A stretch of 64,000 nt of DNA from Paenibacillus sp. CC-CFT747 (lineage in GTDB: Bacteria; Bacillota; Bacilli; Paenibacillales; NBRC-103111): contig CP106741.1 of the NCBI GenBank assembly GCA_030323305.1, forward strand, positions 2,949,501 through 3,013,500. The letters are read 5' to 3'. Each line of letters starts with the position of its first letter. The first letter of the stretch is position 1. The translations under genes were made by a program, and so were the position numbers. The notes beneath the pieces are model-generated. The model did not search any database. It had not been told where the DNA came from and saw only the letters and a program-made list of their open reading frames with translations. This document shows positions 32,024 to 42,258 of this stretch, piece after piece.

Positions 32024-32619
32024 TTATATTTTTGGAGGATTGCGGCGTAATTGGTGAACCCATTTTTCACCGATCCAGGTCTTAACCTTGAACCACCCCC
32101 TACCGTTTTGAAGATCTGGGGAGTAATCCACCGCCTGCACTCCTGTTTGTTTACCAAGCGCAAACGGAGTTTTGGTGTCAAAAAACGGTTCGTCATAAAG
32201 CTCCCCTTCAATGTAAACGATTCCGAGAAAATCGTTTGGAATATCCCCATAACTTCCAACATTAACAGTATCGCTTTGGAACGGCTTTGATTCGTGTATG
32301 AATTCACGAACGGCATAAACCCATTTATCGCCAAGCCATGTTTCAACCTTGTACCAATGTCCCCATTCGCCATTACCTTTCGCGGTTTCCTTGAAGCCTT
32401 TTATTATTTGAGGTGCTAAGGCCCCGATAGGATAAGGATCGGTAGGGGCATTATAAATGTCGGTCATGCGGCGCAATTCAATCGAATATTGTGAACCTAT
32501 TTCCTTACCATATACTATGTTTGACCCTTCAACGTATGGCGCAGCATTTGCGGACGTTACCGGCAGTAGAGTCACGGCTGACATGACAACGGGGAGAAGC
32601 TTTCGAGCAATTTTTTCAT
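32024..32619 (-). CDS. secreted protein with two SH3-like repeats (start frameshifted as read)
   Basis: About 198 residues with a signal peptide (KLLPVVMSAVTLLPVTSANA). Two repeats end in WYKVETWLGDKWV and WFKVKTWIGEKWV, the pattern of extracellular SH3-like modules in Paenibacillus. GGAGGTAAT sits before ATGAAAAAA; the A run there is one base short, so the ribosome-site start is out of frame with the body of the gene. Paralogous in design to 35255-35743. Probably binds cell wall. Confidence 0.65.
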
Positions 32620-32797
32620 ATATTACCTCCATTGATCAAATTGTAATGTCAGCAATTTATACTATTACCCGTATGATAAAGTTTTGAAATTAAGTGTAGA
32701 GCAAAAAAGGATCTCGACAGACCAGATATTTCCTTTACTAGCCGGATCGAAGAGTATAATCCGTTCAGAAATCAGATAGAGAAGCGGGGAAACGATT

Positions 32798-33045
32798 ATG
32801 AACAACGGGTTAATCAAGCCATTATCGCGTATATCATGTGGGGCGTACTCCCGCTTTATTGGAAGCTTTTTAACGGCCGGCAGGTGAGATTTTGTCGCAT
32901 CGGGTTGTCTGGTCATTCGTCTTCATGGGTATTTTTGTCGCCATCCAGCGCCGCTGGGGTGACATGAAGCGGATTGTGGCTAGCCGTGCACTAGTGCTGC
33001 CGCTCGCCGCCAGCGGACTATTGATAGGGGCAAATTGGCTAATCT
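32798..33045 (+). pseudogene. rarD: rarD (EamA transporter) 5' fragment
   Basis: Reads MNNGLIK-PIIAYIMWGVLPLYWKLF, then after a shift SHRVVWSFVFMGIFVAIQRR and ALVLPLAASGLLIGANWLIF. These are the first helices of RarD-type EamA transporters. The gene is cut after about 80 residues and joined to an unrelated gene on the other strand. Confidence 0.65.
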
Positions 33046-33217
33046 TTTTTTCTCCTTCAATAATAAAAAAGATAAATAGTCCGGCATATATTCCGTAGCT
33101 CACCAAGATGCTAGTCAATGCCGTCCACTTTTTGTGATACCACGTCATTAAATACGGGCCCACGATAAGCAGAAGTAATATGAAGCCGAATGGTCCAAGT
33201 TCTAAGATAGAGTCCAT
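32870..33217 (-). CDS. small membrane protein, 3' end replaced
   Basis: GGAGG lies five bases before ATG 33217. The first 60 residues form two membrane helices (GFILLLLIVGPYLMTW and ILVSYGIYAGLFIFFI). Beyond about 33045 the frame runs antisense through the rarD fragment, so those residues are not native. Original length unknown. Confidence 0.45.
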   Translation of the reverse strand: MDSILELGPFGFILLLLIVGPYLMTWYHKKWTALTSILVSYGIYAGLFIFFIIEGEKKISQFAPINSPLAASGSTSARLATIRFMSPQRRWMATKIPMKTNDQTTRCDKISPAGR

Positions 33218-33274
33218 TTTTGCCTCCAGCCATAAATAATATATGTAATAATTGGATGTAGAAAAGGGGAAGGA

Positions 33275-33316
33275 ATAAGGCCTGCTGAAAAATAATTCAG
33301 CAGGCCTTATTTATTT
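33275..33316 (-). terminator. terminator of the thermonuclease gene
   Basis: Perfect 15-base stem ATAAGGCCTGCTGAA/TTCAGCAGGCCTTAT with a six-base loop, overlapping the stop of the nuclease gene. Confidence 0.8.
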
Positions 33317-34288
33317 ACTTCTCACAACCAATGCCATCCCCGTCACGATCCAGATGTTTTCCGTAACCTGGATCTCCGACTTTACCGGTGCCGCTCCTGC
33401 AGCTTTTGCTTCAGAGCAGTTTTTATAATATACATTGGCAGCCGGCGCCTTTGTTTGTACTGGGGCCTTGGGAGCAGTTGTACTTTCGGCCTTAGGTGAT
33501 GAAGTAGGTTTTGGTGTTTCCGTTGGAAGCGGGTCCGCTTGCTTTACAGGTGCCGTAGATGGCTTTGGTGATTGGGTCATAGCGTCATCAAAACCCTCTT
33601 CGCTCGCGTAGTTTTCGATACTCCAGATTCCGAGTTTGCTTAATTGGGCCGTCTTCTGAATCTCCCTAAATCGATCAACATGCTTAATATCTGGCGGGTA
33701 CACATATCCGACTCGAGCAAGGCCCTTTTCTAAAAGCATTTCATTAAACATTTTATCTCCAACCCAGAGATAGACAAGCAGCCGGCCGTATTTATCACGT
33801 TCGGAAACATCCTTTTCGATCTCAACCTCTTTGTTGGTTAACGTTTCCTTAGCGAATGCGGAAGCCTCCGGACCAAAAGGTTGGACAGGCTTTTCAGGGT
33901 GCACGGTTTCCGGAGTGTCAACCAGCAATAGCCTAATCGTCTCCTTTTTCCCATTCAAGTCAATGTCCATCGTATCGCCATCGGTCACCTTTATAATTTT
34001 TGCCTTTAAGCGGGAAGTATCAGGTGGTGTAGTGGCGGGTGCCACTGTCTGGCTAACCACTGCAGCAACCGTCGGATTTGACGTTGGAGAAGCAGTTGGT
34101 ATTGGTGTAGCATTGGAACTCAACGCGTTGGTTTCATCTTTAGGAGTGAGTACCACAAATAAAATGAAGAACACAATCGCTGAAACACTCGTGTGCTTCC
34201 GTGTTATTTTGCCATTCTTGAACACAAGATTGGGCTTGATGGTAAGCAACAGGAAGAATATAAAGAGCAGAAAAAATACAATAAACAT
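33315..34288 (-). CDS. membrane-anchored thermonuclease with Excalibur domain (frameshifted as read)
   Basis: About 325 residues. Two N-terminal hydrophobic segments, a Pro/Thr linker, a staphylococcal-nuclease domain (VTDGDTMDIDLNGKKETIRL, VDTPET, SERDKYGRLLVYLWVGD), a second Pro/Ser/Thr linker, then a C-terminal Excalibur calcium-binding motif. That last motif (DRDGDGIGCE) is in the adjacent frame; one more A in AAA near 33375 restores it and moves the stop to 33315. SNase enzymes cut DNA and RNA with calcium; here the domain should face outward. Confidence 0.8.
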
Positions 34289-34627
34289 GAAAACATTACT
34301 CCTTCTTAATTTTGTCTACATTATTATCGGTGAATATGTTACTGATTTTTACTGTATTAACAGAACATTTACAAGAATATCAAAATATAGTGTCCAATGG
34401 CACTTGAAACACCATCATATCTGCCGATAGTATAAAGGCAATCCTTTTCGTAAGAAGGAGAACACTTGTGGGGTTTACAAATGATTATACACCTGGACTA
34501 TCTTTATCTTTACACAGACCCAGCCGCTTTTTTCAGGGCTCGACGTACAGGGGTAAGAATCATTATTAATTTTACAAGGTGATACGAGCAATAGAATATT
34601 TATAAATGTTTTATTGGAGGAACTCAT
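34289..34627. other. no gene seen
   Basis: Divergent intergenic region of about 340 bases between the thermonuclease and the DUF6241-like gene. AT-rich; promoters for both are expected here but no clear pair of boxes was fixed. Confidence 0.5.
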
Positions 34628-35212
34628 ATGTCAAAACTCAAGAAGTCGATCATCGCCGTCGCCGCTTCCACCGTTGTATTTATTGCCGGAGGAACCGCCT
34701 ACGTTTCCTATACAGATCAAGGCGCTCCCGCTCCTTCCCCTACGCCGTCCGCTTCAGTTACACCGAGCCCGTCACCGTCCGCATCTCCAAGCCCTTCGCC
34801 GTCGGGATATGCTCGCGAATCTAAGTTTTATGGCGTCGATAACAAATACGTCGACGAGGAATTCCAAGCCGTCAAAAACGGATTATCGAAAGTTACACAA
34901 GACGACATGACTGCTCTCCTTCATCACATGACGCATCAAAAAGTAAAAGCCGACGATAAATGGTTAAGCGTCGAGATGACGCCGGAACACATCAAGGAAG
35001 CTCGCGAGATCGTCGAGAAATTCGGCAAGGATTGGGAGAAGGGGAACGACTTCCTCGAGATCGTGAAGCGATGGGAGGCCGGGGGCTTCTCACAGGTCGA
35101 CAAGGATCACAATTACTTCTGGACGCTTGAAGGAGGAACGGTCGGAGAGGCGACCGGGATTCTCTCGTCAGAAGAGGAGAAGGCCTTCATCGAGAAGAAC
35201 TTCAAAAAGTAA
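34628..35212 (+). CDS. secreted DUF6241-like protein
   Basis: 194 residues: signal anchor (SIIAVAASTVVFIAGGTAYV), Pro/Ser linker of about 30 residues, then a helical domain with LLHHMTHQKVKADDKW and VDKDHNYFWTLEGGTVGEATG. I recall this signature as DUF6241 but could not verify it. TTGGAGG lies before the ATG. A paralogue with the same two motifs is at 35830-36441 on the opposite strand. Function unknown; extracellular or wall location. Confidence 0.65.
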   Translation: MSKLKKSIIAVAASTVVFIAGGTAYVSYTDQGAPAPSPTPSASVTPSPSPSASPSPSPSGYARESKFYGVDNKYVDEEFQAVKNGLSKVTQDDMTALLHHMTHQKVKADDKWLSVEMTPEHIKEAREIVEKFGKDWEKGNDFLEIVKRWEAGGFSQVDKDHNYFWTLEGGTVGEATGILSSEEEKAFIEKNFKK

Positions 35213-35225
35213 AGGCAAAGAAAGA

Positions 35226-35252
35226 GCCGCTCATCGAGAGCGGCCTTTTTTT
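35226..35252. terminator. rho-independent terminator between convergent genes
   Basis: GCCGCTC and GAGCGGC arms around ATCGA, followed by CTTTTTTT on the plus strand. Confidence 0.8.
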
Positions 35253-35254
35253 GG

Positions 35255-35743
35255 TTACTGGACATCTCGCTTGTCGATCGTCATACGTCCGACCCAAGTA
35301 TCGACGATCAAATATATTCCGGTCTCCCCGATGATCTTGACTGGTTGAGGCGCAAGGGCATAACCGGAAGGCTTATAAGTTGGACCGTTATGAAGCGGCG
35401 TCACCTTCGTCAATTGAATCGTCTTTCCTACAAAGTCGCCGACTGGATAGAGTGGCTTTCGATTGAAATCGTTAACCCTCATCGGCCCGATCCATGTGTC
35501 GACGATATAATTGTGATTATCTCCAAACGATTCGAGGACGGTCACTGTTTGAGGGGTCAAAACGTAACCCGTCTCCGTTCCATTCATATCGAGCAGAGGC
35601 GTCGTTTGGGGAAGCTCAATTTTCTCCGGGAAACCCATTTCACGGGGATCAACGGCAAAGGCCAAGGACGGAAACAGTGTTGAAGAGACCAAGGCAACAG
35701 ACAGAGCGGCAGGGGCGGCGATTCTTGAAATTAGTCTTTTCAT
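35255..35743 (-). CDS. secreted protein with two SH3-like repeats
   Basis: 162 residues with a signal peptide (APAALSVALVSSTLFPSLAFA). Two similar repeats, one ending YIVDTWIGPMRV and the other YLIVDTWVGRMTI, each preceded by a Pro-rich Y-x-L-x-PQ-x-V strand. Intact, AAGGGAC before the ATG. Shares the W-x-G module with 32024-32619 and lies between the two DUF6241-like genes, suggesting a shared envelope role. Confidence 0.65.
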   Translation of the reverse strand: MKRLISRIAAPAALSVALVSSTLFPSLAFAVDPREMGFPEKIELPQTTPLLDMNGTETGYVLTPQTVTVLESFGDNHNYIVDTWIGPMRVNDFNRKPLYPVGDFVGKTIQLTKVTPLHNGPTYKPSGYALAPQPVKIIGETGIYLIVDTWVGRMTIDKRDVQ

Positions 35744-35829
35744 GATAGTCCCTTCAATGGTTTACAAGATTGGCAATCGACATTTTTAAATCCTGCTCTT
35801 TTTTCTCCAGGCAGCTTATATCGTTCGGA

Positions 35830-36441
35830 TTATTTAGAGGTTTCCCGTCCATCGGCGAAGTTCTCGGCTATGAAGGCTTTCTCTTCTTCGGGACTTGCTA
35901 TCCCGGTCGCTTTGCCGATCGTACCACCTTGAAGCGTCCAGAAGTAATTGTGATCCTTATCGGCTTGCGTGAAGTCCCCGGCCTTCCAGTTCTCGGCTAT
36001 AGAAAGCACATCGGACCGGACAGGATCGTCGAGGTCCTTTGTGTTCTTAATATTCACGACCATAAGATCAATCATTTCCTGGGTCATCTTGATTGAGTGA
36101 CGGATATCATCGGCTTTGATCTTCTGGTGAGTCATTGCGTGAAGATTGGCGATAAGCGCGACTCGGTTCATCCATTCCCCGGAGTCGTTCATCTTTTTGA
36201 TCTGTTTAATGAGATCGGGCTCGAGAACGAGAAGGTCTTGGTTAGGTCCTCCTGTGGGATCGACGGCCGATAGGCCTTCCCGGTCGTAGGGATGAACAGA
36301 TTTATTCGATGTCTCCTGAGTCTCGGTCTGGGCAGATGCGGAAACGATTGTAGGCTTGCCGAGGATCGCCTCTTTTGCGTAAGCGACGCCGCCCAATCCT
36401 AATATGATTCCGAGAGCGGCCGGGAGGAGAATATTCTTCAT
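35830..36441 (-). CDS. DUF6241-like protein, paralogue of 34628-35212
   Basis: 203 residues with an N-terminal membrane or signal segment (LLPAALGIILGLGGVAYA). The domain repeats the two signatures HAMTHQKIKADD and ADKDHNYFWTLQGGTIGKATG. AAGGAGGGAAG precedes the ATG. Faces the first paralogue with the SH3-like gene between them; both DUF6241 copies share a C-terminal EEEKAFI motif. Confidence 0.65.
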   Translation of the reverse strand: MKNILLPAALGIILGLGGVAYAKEAILGKPTIVSASAQTETQETSNKSVHPYDREGLSAVDPTGGPNQDLLVLEPDLIKQIKKMNDSGEWMNRVALIANLHAMTHQKIKADDIRHSIKMTQEMIDLMVVNIKNTKDLDDPVRSDVLSIAENWKAGDFTQADKDHNYFWTLQGGTIGKATGIASPEEEKAFIAENFADGRETSK

Positions 36442-36965
36442 GACTTCCCTCCTTGTTTATCCATACTAATTAGACGCAAAAAGTGTTAAAAAGTCTCATG
36501 TATATTAAAGAGGCAAAGGCCATCTTCAAAGTTTAAAGGTTTGTCGTAATCCCGATCACCGCCTGGCCGAGTAAACCTTATATTACGGTGCGAAAGGTAA
36601 ACCACAAAAGAAGCAGGAGCGGCGTTTCTTACGAGTAGTTTTTATGACAGTTAACCCCAATGTTGTTTTTCTAATCGGTAAAAGGGAAAAGGACTCCGAA
36701 CCGTCGCAAGCAATCGAAGTCCCGGGATCGAAAGAAACACCGCTGCAAGTCATAAACGTGGAAAAATCAAGAGCGTTGGGGCTTGATGCTGGCATATAAC
36801 AAGAACCTTGACGTAACTGGCCGCGTGTTGGCCCTGATGCAGGGAAAAACCTGATTTTTCGATCGAACTCAGACAGCCTGGTGGAGTCAGACCACACGGT
36901 GTGCAGTAGGGTGCTGAATCTAGACGAGACGAACGCCGAGTTTGAGTCTAAGGGCAAGATAGGCT
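36442..36965. other. no intact gene; possible broken plus-strand frames
   Basis: A plus-strand open stretch ending at 36799 (VVFLIGKREKDSEPSQAIE) and another before 37010 (DETNAEFESKGKIGYKE) look protein-like but have no starts and are interrupted. No family recognised. Confidence 0.3.
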
Positions 36966-37322
36966 ATAAAGAGCGTCAACATTGCATCGAAGTGCATATC
37001 AGATAGTAAAAGAGGGCATATCAAGCAGTCACCGAAAAATACACAACGAGGAAGGATATTCCAATCTTTTTGTCGAATTTCAGGTTTAAACTTCTTTAGT
37101 GCTATGTACCTATCCTTGCCGGAAAGGAGTGTCACTGCCGCTGTATTACGCACACCGAACCGAGGATACCAATATGGCCAATTGGCAGTTGCTATCCGAT
37201 CATCTGGAGGGAGTGGCGAGACGCTCCGCTGAGCATGCTGAAGCATTCGGGGCGAAGAAATGGAGCTATCTGGCGGGCAAACTCCACGATATCGGCAAAT
37301 TCTTACCTTCTTCCAACGGTAG
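36966..37322 (+). repeat. direct repeat, copy B (cas3 leader and 5' end)
   Basis: Second copy of the segment at 25630-25985, same orientation, 11.3 kb away. The cas3 start is better preserved here. Confidence 0.75.
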
Positions 37323-37329
37323 CGGTTGA
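37138..37329 (+). pseudogene. cas3: cas3 5' remnant, copy B
   Basis: Reads YYAHRTEDTNMANWQLL, SDHLEGVARRSAEHAEAFG, KKWSYLAGKLHDIGKFLPS, the first 60 residues of a Cas3 HD domain with both the His and the HD pair intact, then stops after NGSG. No CRISPR repeat adjoins this copy. No other cas gene is near. Confidence 0.7.
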
Positions 37330-37690
37330 GGCTCTAGAATGCTAGAAGACTGGGTTTTTAACGCAAGCAGTTGGTACTTTCTTAAGTTGAAGAGATTGAT
37401 TACGACTAATACGGCCAGATAGTACTTAGGGATATTGGCGGAAGAATTATACGAGAAATATCTGGTGGAGATTATTCAAAAATTCGGATCCTTGGGTTAC
37501 GTTTCCATGTGTAATTTGTGGTAGTTCTCATTGGGTAAAGGAGAGGGAACAGTACTGGCGAAAACAATGCAAGAGCTTCCATCGGGGAGAGCAGTGCTCC
37601 CAGGCCACGCACTGCGGGTGACAAGGTCCGTAGTTTATTAACTTAGTTATTGAGCTTAATGGAGCTAGAACAGACAGCGGAGGCTTTAAA
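37330..37690. other. no gene seen
   Basis: About 360 bases between the cas3 fragment and the O-antigen-ligase-like gene without a credible frame. Confidence 0.45.
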
Positions 37691-39193
37691 TGTATAACTT
37701 GTCTTTCATTATATTAGCAGCTTATATACTTTTTGGTGGATTGCTGCAAGGCTTTTTACGAATTCGGGTTCCTTGCTTCATCCGGTTGCTTAATTGGATT
37801 ATCAGGGTATATCTTTTGCAGATCTTCTGAGTACAAAATTCAACGATTGCAGATAGCTATTGTAGTTTTTATCTTCTTTTATTGGATTTCTGTCATCTAT
37901 TCGATTGATACGGAACAGGCAATATTGGAAGCCATAAAAATAACAAATCTTATTCCTTTATCTATTTTGGCTTCAAATCTCGGGAAATCAGACTTTCTTC
38001 GTGTTTTACGAGCTGGCTCCTGGATTTCAGCCTCAACCGTTATAATTGGTATTCTATTTAATCTTCAGCGGCAGGGCCGGCTTGAATCCACCATAGAATA
38101 TGCGAACGTCTTCGCTATTTTCCTTGCTGTATTTGCTGTTTGGAGCATTATTATGTATGTAAGAGAAAAGAGAATCATTATGCTTTTTATTTTAGTTGTA
38201 CAACTTACAGGCTTGTTTTTGACCTTTTCTCGGTCGGTCTGGGTGTTATGGATATTGACAATACTAACCTTACTATACCTAGTTGACCAGATTCGATCAA
38301 AAAACAAAATTGTCAAATTGGTTTTTGTACACATCCTTAGTCTTATATTTGCAATGTTAATAAAGCACGATATCTTTTTTTCCTGCAAAGAGCTAAGAGT
38401 ATTCAGCCGCAGTCATCCGAACTTCAGCTTCGATTTCTATATTGGCAAGATAGCCTTAGAATGATTCGAGATTACTGGCTGCGTGGTGCTGGTGGCGGAG
38501 GATGGAGTGTTCAGTATTATCAATACGCCTCAAAAGATTATTATGTGAAATATGTCCATAATCAATATCTTCAGGTTGCCTTGGATATTGGTGTTTTTGG
38601 GCTGATTGTATTTTTTAATAGTTGTGTTCTTTTACCTTGCATTGAGCAGGTGGAAAAAAGCAAGCCAGCATGAAGAAGATTACCTGAGGAGCGGTCTATT
38701 TATTTCAGGGAGCTTACTACTTCTGCATGCTGGGTTTGATTTTGATTTCAGCTTCCCATTGATATTTGGGTTGTTTATCATTTTGGCCACTTATGCAGCA
38801 GAGTTTGATGACAGACCATTTGTTGTTCGTCCATCAATTAGGGCTAAAACAATTATTGGGACTGTAACCTCAGTCGGCTTCATTGTATGTTTTTTGTTGG
38901 CTGTGGGATATGCTGAGAAAGCAGCTGGGGTAAGATTAGCATTGCATGGATCTTTTGATGGAGCTCAGCAGAAGTTCGGCCAAGCTACTAGCATTCTACC
39001 GTGGTCTTCCCAAACTCATTACGAATCTTCTAAGGCTTATCTAATGCTCGGCAATGAAAAGAGAGATCTTAAATATTTTATGTTGGCCAAAATAGAACTT
39101 GAAAAGGCAATTCGCCTGAGTCCAAATGAGCCCTTATATAAGAAGCTACTGGCAGACATTGAACAGGTATTAAGACTCAATGGTATGTTGTGA
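37691..39193 (+). CDS. O-antigen ligase / Wzy-type membrane protein (several frameshifts as read)
   Basis: About 500 residues if joined. Begins MYNLSFIILAAYILFGGLL and has many membrane helices. The Wzy_C-type periplasmic loop RGAGGGGWSVQYYQYA with YVHNQYLQVALDIG (conserved His and Tyr) is followed by more helices and a TPR-like tail (SKAYLMLGNEKRDL, IRLSPNEPLYKKLL). Frames change near 37750, 38400-38460 and 38620. Such proteins ligate or polymerise surface polysaccharide and are widespread in Paenibacillus. Three breaks make true decay possible. Confidence 0.55.
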
Positions 39194-39277
39194 TTTTAGT
39201 GCATTTGAACTATCCAAAGAGACAAACGTCTGGTAAAATTAATCAGGTAATTTACAATAACTAGAAGGAAGCTGAAA

Positions 39278-41570
39278 ATGAAAAAAGATATTGGGAAAAT
39301 AAGTCTAGCAGTAGTGATTTGTCTCTTTCTCTCCTTTTTAAGCCCCTTAATTAGCTTTGCCAGCAATTCCTTATTTAACTTTTACTTTTACCCAGAAAGG
39401 GGGGACTTGCAGGAGGTGTTTATGTAAAGGATCCCCAAAGTGTGACGATTAAAGTATATCAAGGTGATGCCGTAACGACAGTAACATATGGGACATATGC
39501 TCGTTTAGGTGATATTACTATGTACGATGATCGCAACAACGAGTACAATTACGTTTTCCTAAGAGACTTTTATACTAATCTACAAATGTTTCCGGAAAAG
39601 ATAAGGGTGGAAGCAGATTCCAAGGTCACAGACATTGTATATCAAGCTGGCAGTTACATTTATTCGTCATTCGATGGAACGGATATCAATATATTACATG
39701 CACCTCGTATCAGGGCAAATATGGATTTTTCGTGGGCCAAACCGGGAAACTTTTACCGGCCAATTCGTCGCTTGTAACATTCACACCAGTTATCAATTCC
39801 AATGCGTATACAGAAAGATTCGATTATGCTGGCTTGGGTTCAAATGCTATTGAAATACATTTCCCGCTTTATACAGATTCGCTAAAAATGTGGATTGATA
39901 GCACGAAATTAACCGCATCTGATTTTGTGATTGAAGACTTGACAACTTCAGAAACAATCGCAGTGAGGTCAGTTGAGCCAGCCCTAAGTCCATATTTGCT
40001 CGAGGGACAATGGCAGCGAGCTCCATTAGACTATGCACTCATGCTTACATCGGAGACCTGGATGGTTAAGGATCATACATATGAACTTAAACTGTCACCA
40101 ACGAGCTCAGGGGATGAAATTAAGCTGCCTGCTGCAGCCGGATCACAATATGAAGCTCATTTAGCAGTCGGGATCAATTTTGATAGAGGCTACATTTGGC
40201 CATTAGGCATGGCTCAGCTTAATTCCATTAAAGTGGGCAATAACGGAACTACAAACAACGGAAGCTACACGGGGAATCCAGGAGTCATCGTTGTGCCAAC
40301 TCCATCACCCATAACGAAGACGGAAGATGGAATCGAAATTAGGTCTATTTCAACGCTAGAGAAAACATACGAAGGAAAAAATAGTGTGAAAGTGACTCTT
40401 GACAATGAAATCATTAAGAAAGCACTTGCACAATTGGTTGAAGTAGAAAAAGAACGTCAGCGAATTACTATCTTCATAGATAACACTGAAGCAGTTGCAA
40501 ATATCGTACTGCCTTCCAGTGCAATTAAGGAGGCTGCTGTCAAAACACCTGCTGCGATTATCAGAATTAAGTACAATGATGCAAGTTACGATCTACCAAT
40601 AAAACTCCTAAATGTGGATTCTATTGCAAAAGACTTAGGGGCAGATCCCAAGGACATTAACTTTACGATATCAATGGAGAAGGTTTCTGGCTCTGTGATG
40701 GAGGACATCACGACAGAAGCGAAAAATTTAGGTATAAAAGTACTCGGAAATCCTATTGACTTCAACATTACTGCTGAAGCATATGGAAAAAAGTTTGAAG
40801 TAAACAATTTTGGCACTACCTACGTATCCCGGACGTTAGATTTACCCCAAAAGGTAAACCAAAGAAAAACAGCAGCCGTATTGTTCAATCCGAGCACCCG
40901 AACCTTTTCCTATGTCCCAGCATTATTTACGGATATAGATGGGGGAACCCAGGTCACATTGAAACGAAACGGAAACAGTATCTATCTAGTCGTTGAGACT
41001 GACAAGAGTTTCAGCGATGTTACCGGGCACTGGGCTCAAGACGATATTAACCTTCTTGCTTCAAAGCTAATCATTGATGGAATCTCTGTCGATCGGTTCT
41101 CTCCATACGCTGATGTGACTCGAGCAGAGTTTGCTTCGATGTTGGTTCGTGCCCTAGGGTTAACGCCAGATGAAGAATCTGCGAAGTTTAATGATGTCAG
41201 CCCTACTGATTGGTATGCTGGGGAAGTGGAGACCGCCGTTAGAACCGGGTTGGTCCAAGGGTTTGAGGACGGTACATTCCGTCCGAAGGACAAGATCACA
41301 AGGGAGCAAATGGCCGTCTTGGTCTCCAGAGCGTTAAAGGTAGGAGGACAGACAATTGATACAACAGGAATAACCTCGCAACTTTTGGCAGGTTTTACTG
41401 ACAAGCAAGCTATTAGTGCATGGGCTGAGGAAGAAGTTGCCCAAGCAGTAAAAGCGGGTATCATTCAAGGCATGAACAACAGCCAATTTGCTGCAGGCTA
41501 TACAGCTGATCGAGCGCAAGCTGCCACAATGTTGAAACGTTTGCTAAGGCAATTAGATTTTATCAATTAA
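39278..41570 (+). CDS. S-layer homology (SLH) domain surface protein (frameshifted as read)
   Basis: About 763 residues when joined. Signal peptide (SLAVVICLFLSFLSPLISFA), a large beta-rich ectodomain, and three C-terminal SLH domains: FSDVTGHWAQDDINLL, FNDVSPTDWYAGEVE with GTFRPKDKITREQM, and AISAWAEEEVAQAVKAG. SLH domains bind pyruvylated secondary wall polymer, anchoring the protein on the surface. GAAGGAAGC precedes the ATG. Frames change in the G run near 39402 and near 39740. Follows the polysaccharide ligase gene by 84 bases. Confidence 0.75.
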
Positions 41571-41654
41571 AAAGGATTTCATTTGGCCACTTTTTTATCA
41601 GATTTTTTTGCAATATGAACTTTGATTTCTCTGCCAAATTAATCACTCAAACTG

Positions 41655-41700
41655 CCACCAACTTACAGGAAACCCTGTATCTTGGTGGTGCTTTTTGGTT
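41655..41700 (+). terminator. terminator after the SLH gene
   Basis: CCACCAACTTACAGG pairs with CCTGTATCTTGGTGG, followed by TGCTTTTTGG. Confidence 0.75.
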
Positions 41701-42258
41701 TTTCATGTAGAGGTTAAGAGTTATGGGTACAAAATGATCTGAACGGACAATGACCATCAATATTACATTTGCTTCGTAATTGGCCGTCTCTTGTACAGAT
41801 GAAGGAAGACACTTCAGTTTAATAGGGACAAACGCATAACACGCACTGGCATCTTGGGGGTCACAACTGGTGCAGAAGTTTAACCTTTGCGGGAATATGC
41901 CGCTGAATCGCTGCCTGTGAAAAAACATAAGAACACAATCAGGCTAAACCAGAGGGAATATGTATGTTGGTTGCCGCGGTTACATCCGTGGTTACCAAAG
42001 GTTGTCTGTAAATCATCACCAATTAAGTTCTCTGTACAATAGAAATTATCCGGGACTTTCCTTATGGCAGCAACTCTGCTAAAGCAGGTGTTCTCTCTCG
42101 AGTGGTTTTTTCTGCAAATGAAGGACGATTATCGACTAGTTTTCTACTGTGGCAAGCGATATGCTAAAAGTCAACGAACCCTTCTCTGTAGTTAATTTCC
42201 CAGTAGGACACTTGGTTGGCCACTCGCTCCATCAGTAAGCAGCCGCTACTTCTCAAAT
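41701..42258. other. no gene seen
   Basis: About 560 bases without a credible gene. It separates the envelope genes from the Mrr/J-domain pair. Confidence 0.5.

Noticed and set aside
31912..32373. 153-aa minus-strand frame
   Set aside because: It overlaps the SH3-like gene in another frame and lacks a ribosome site.
33831..34430. 199-aa plus-strand frame
   Set aside because: Antisense to the thermonuclease gene, with no start signal; a coding shadow.
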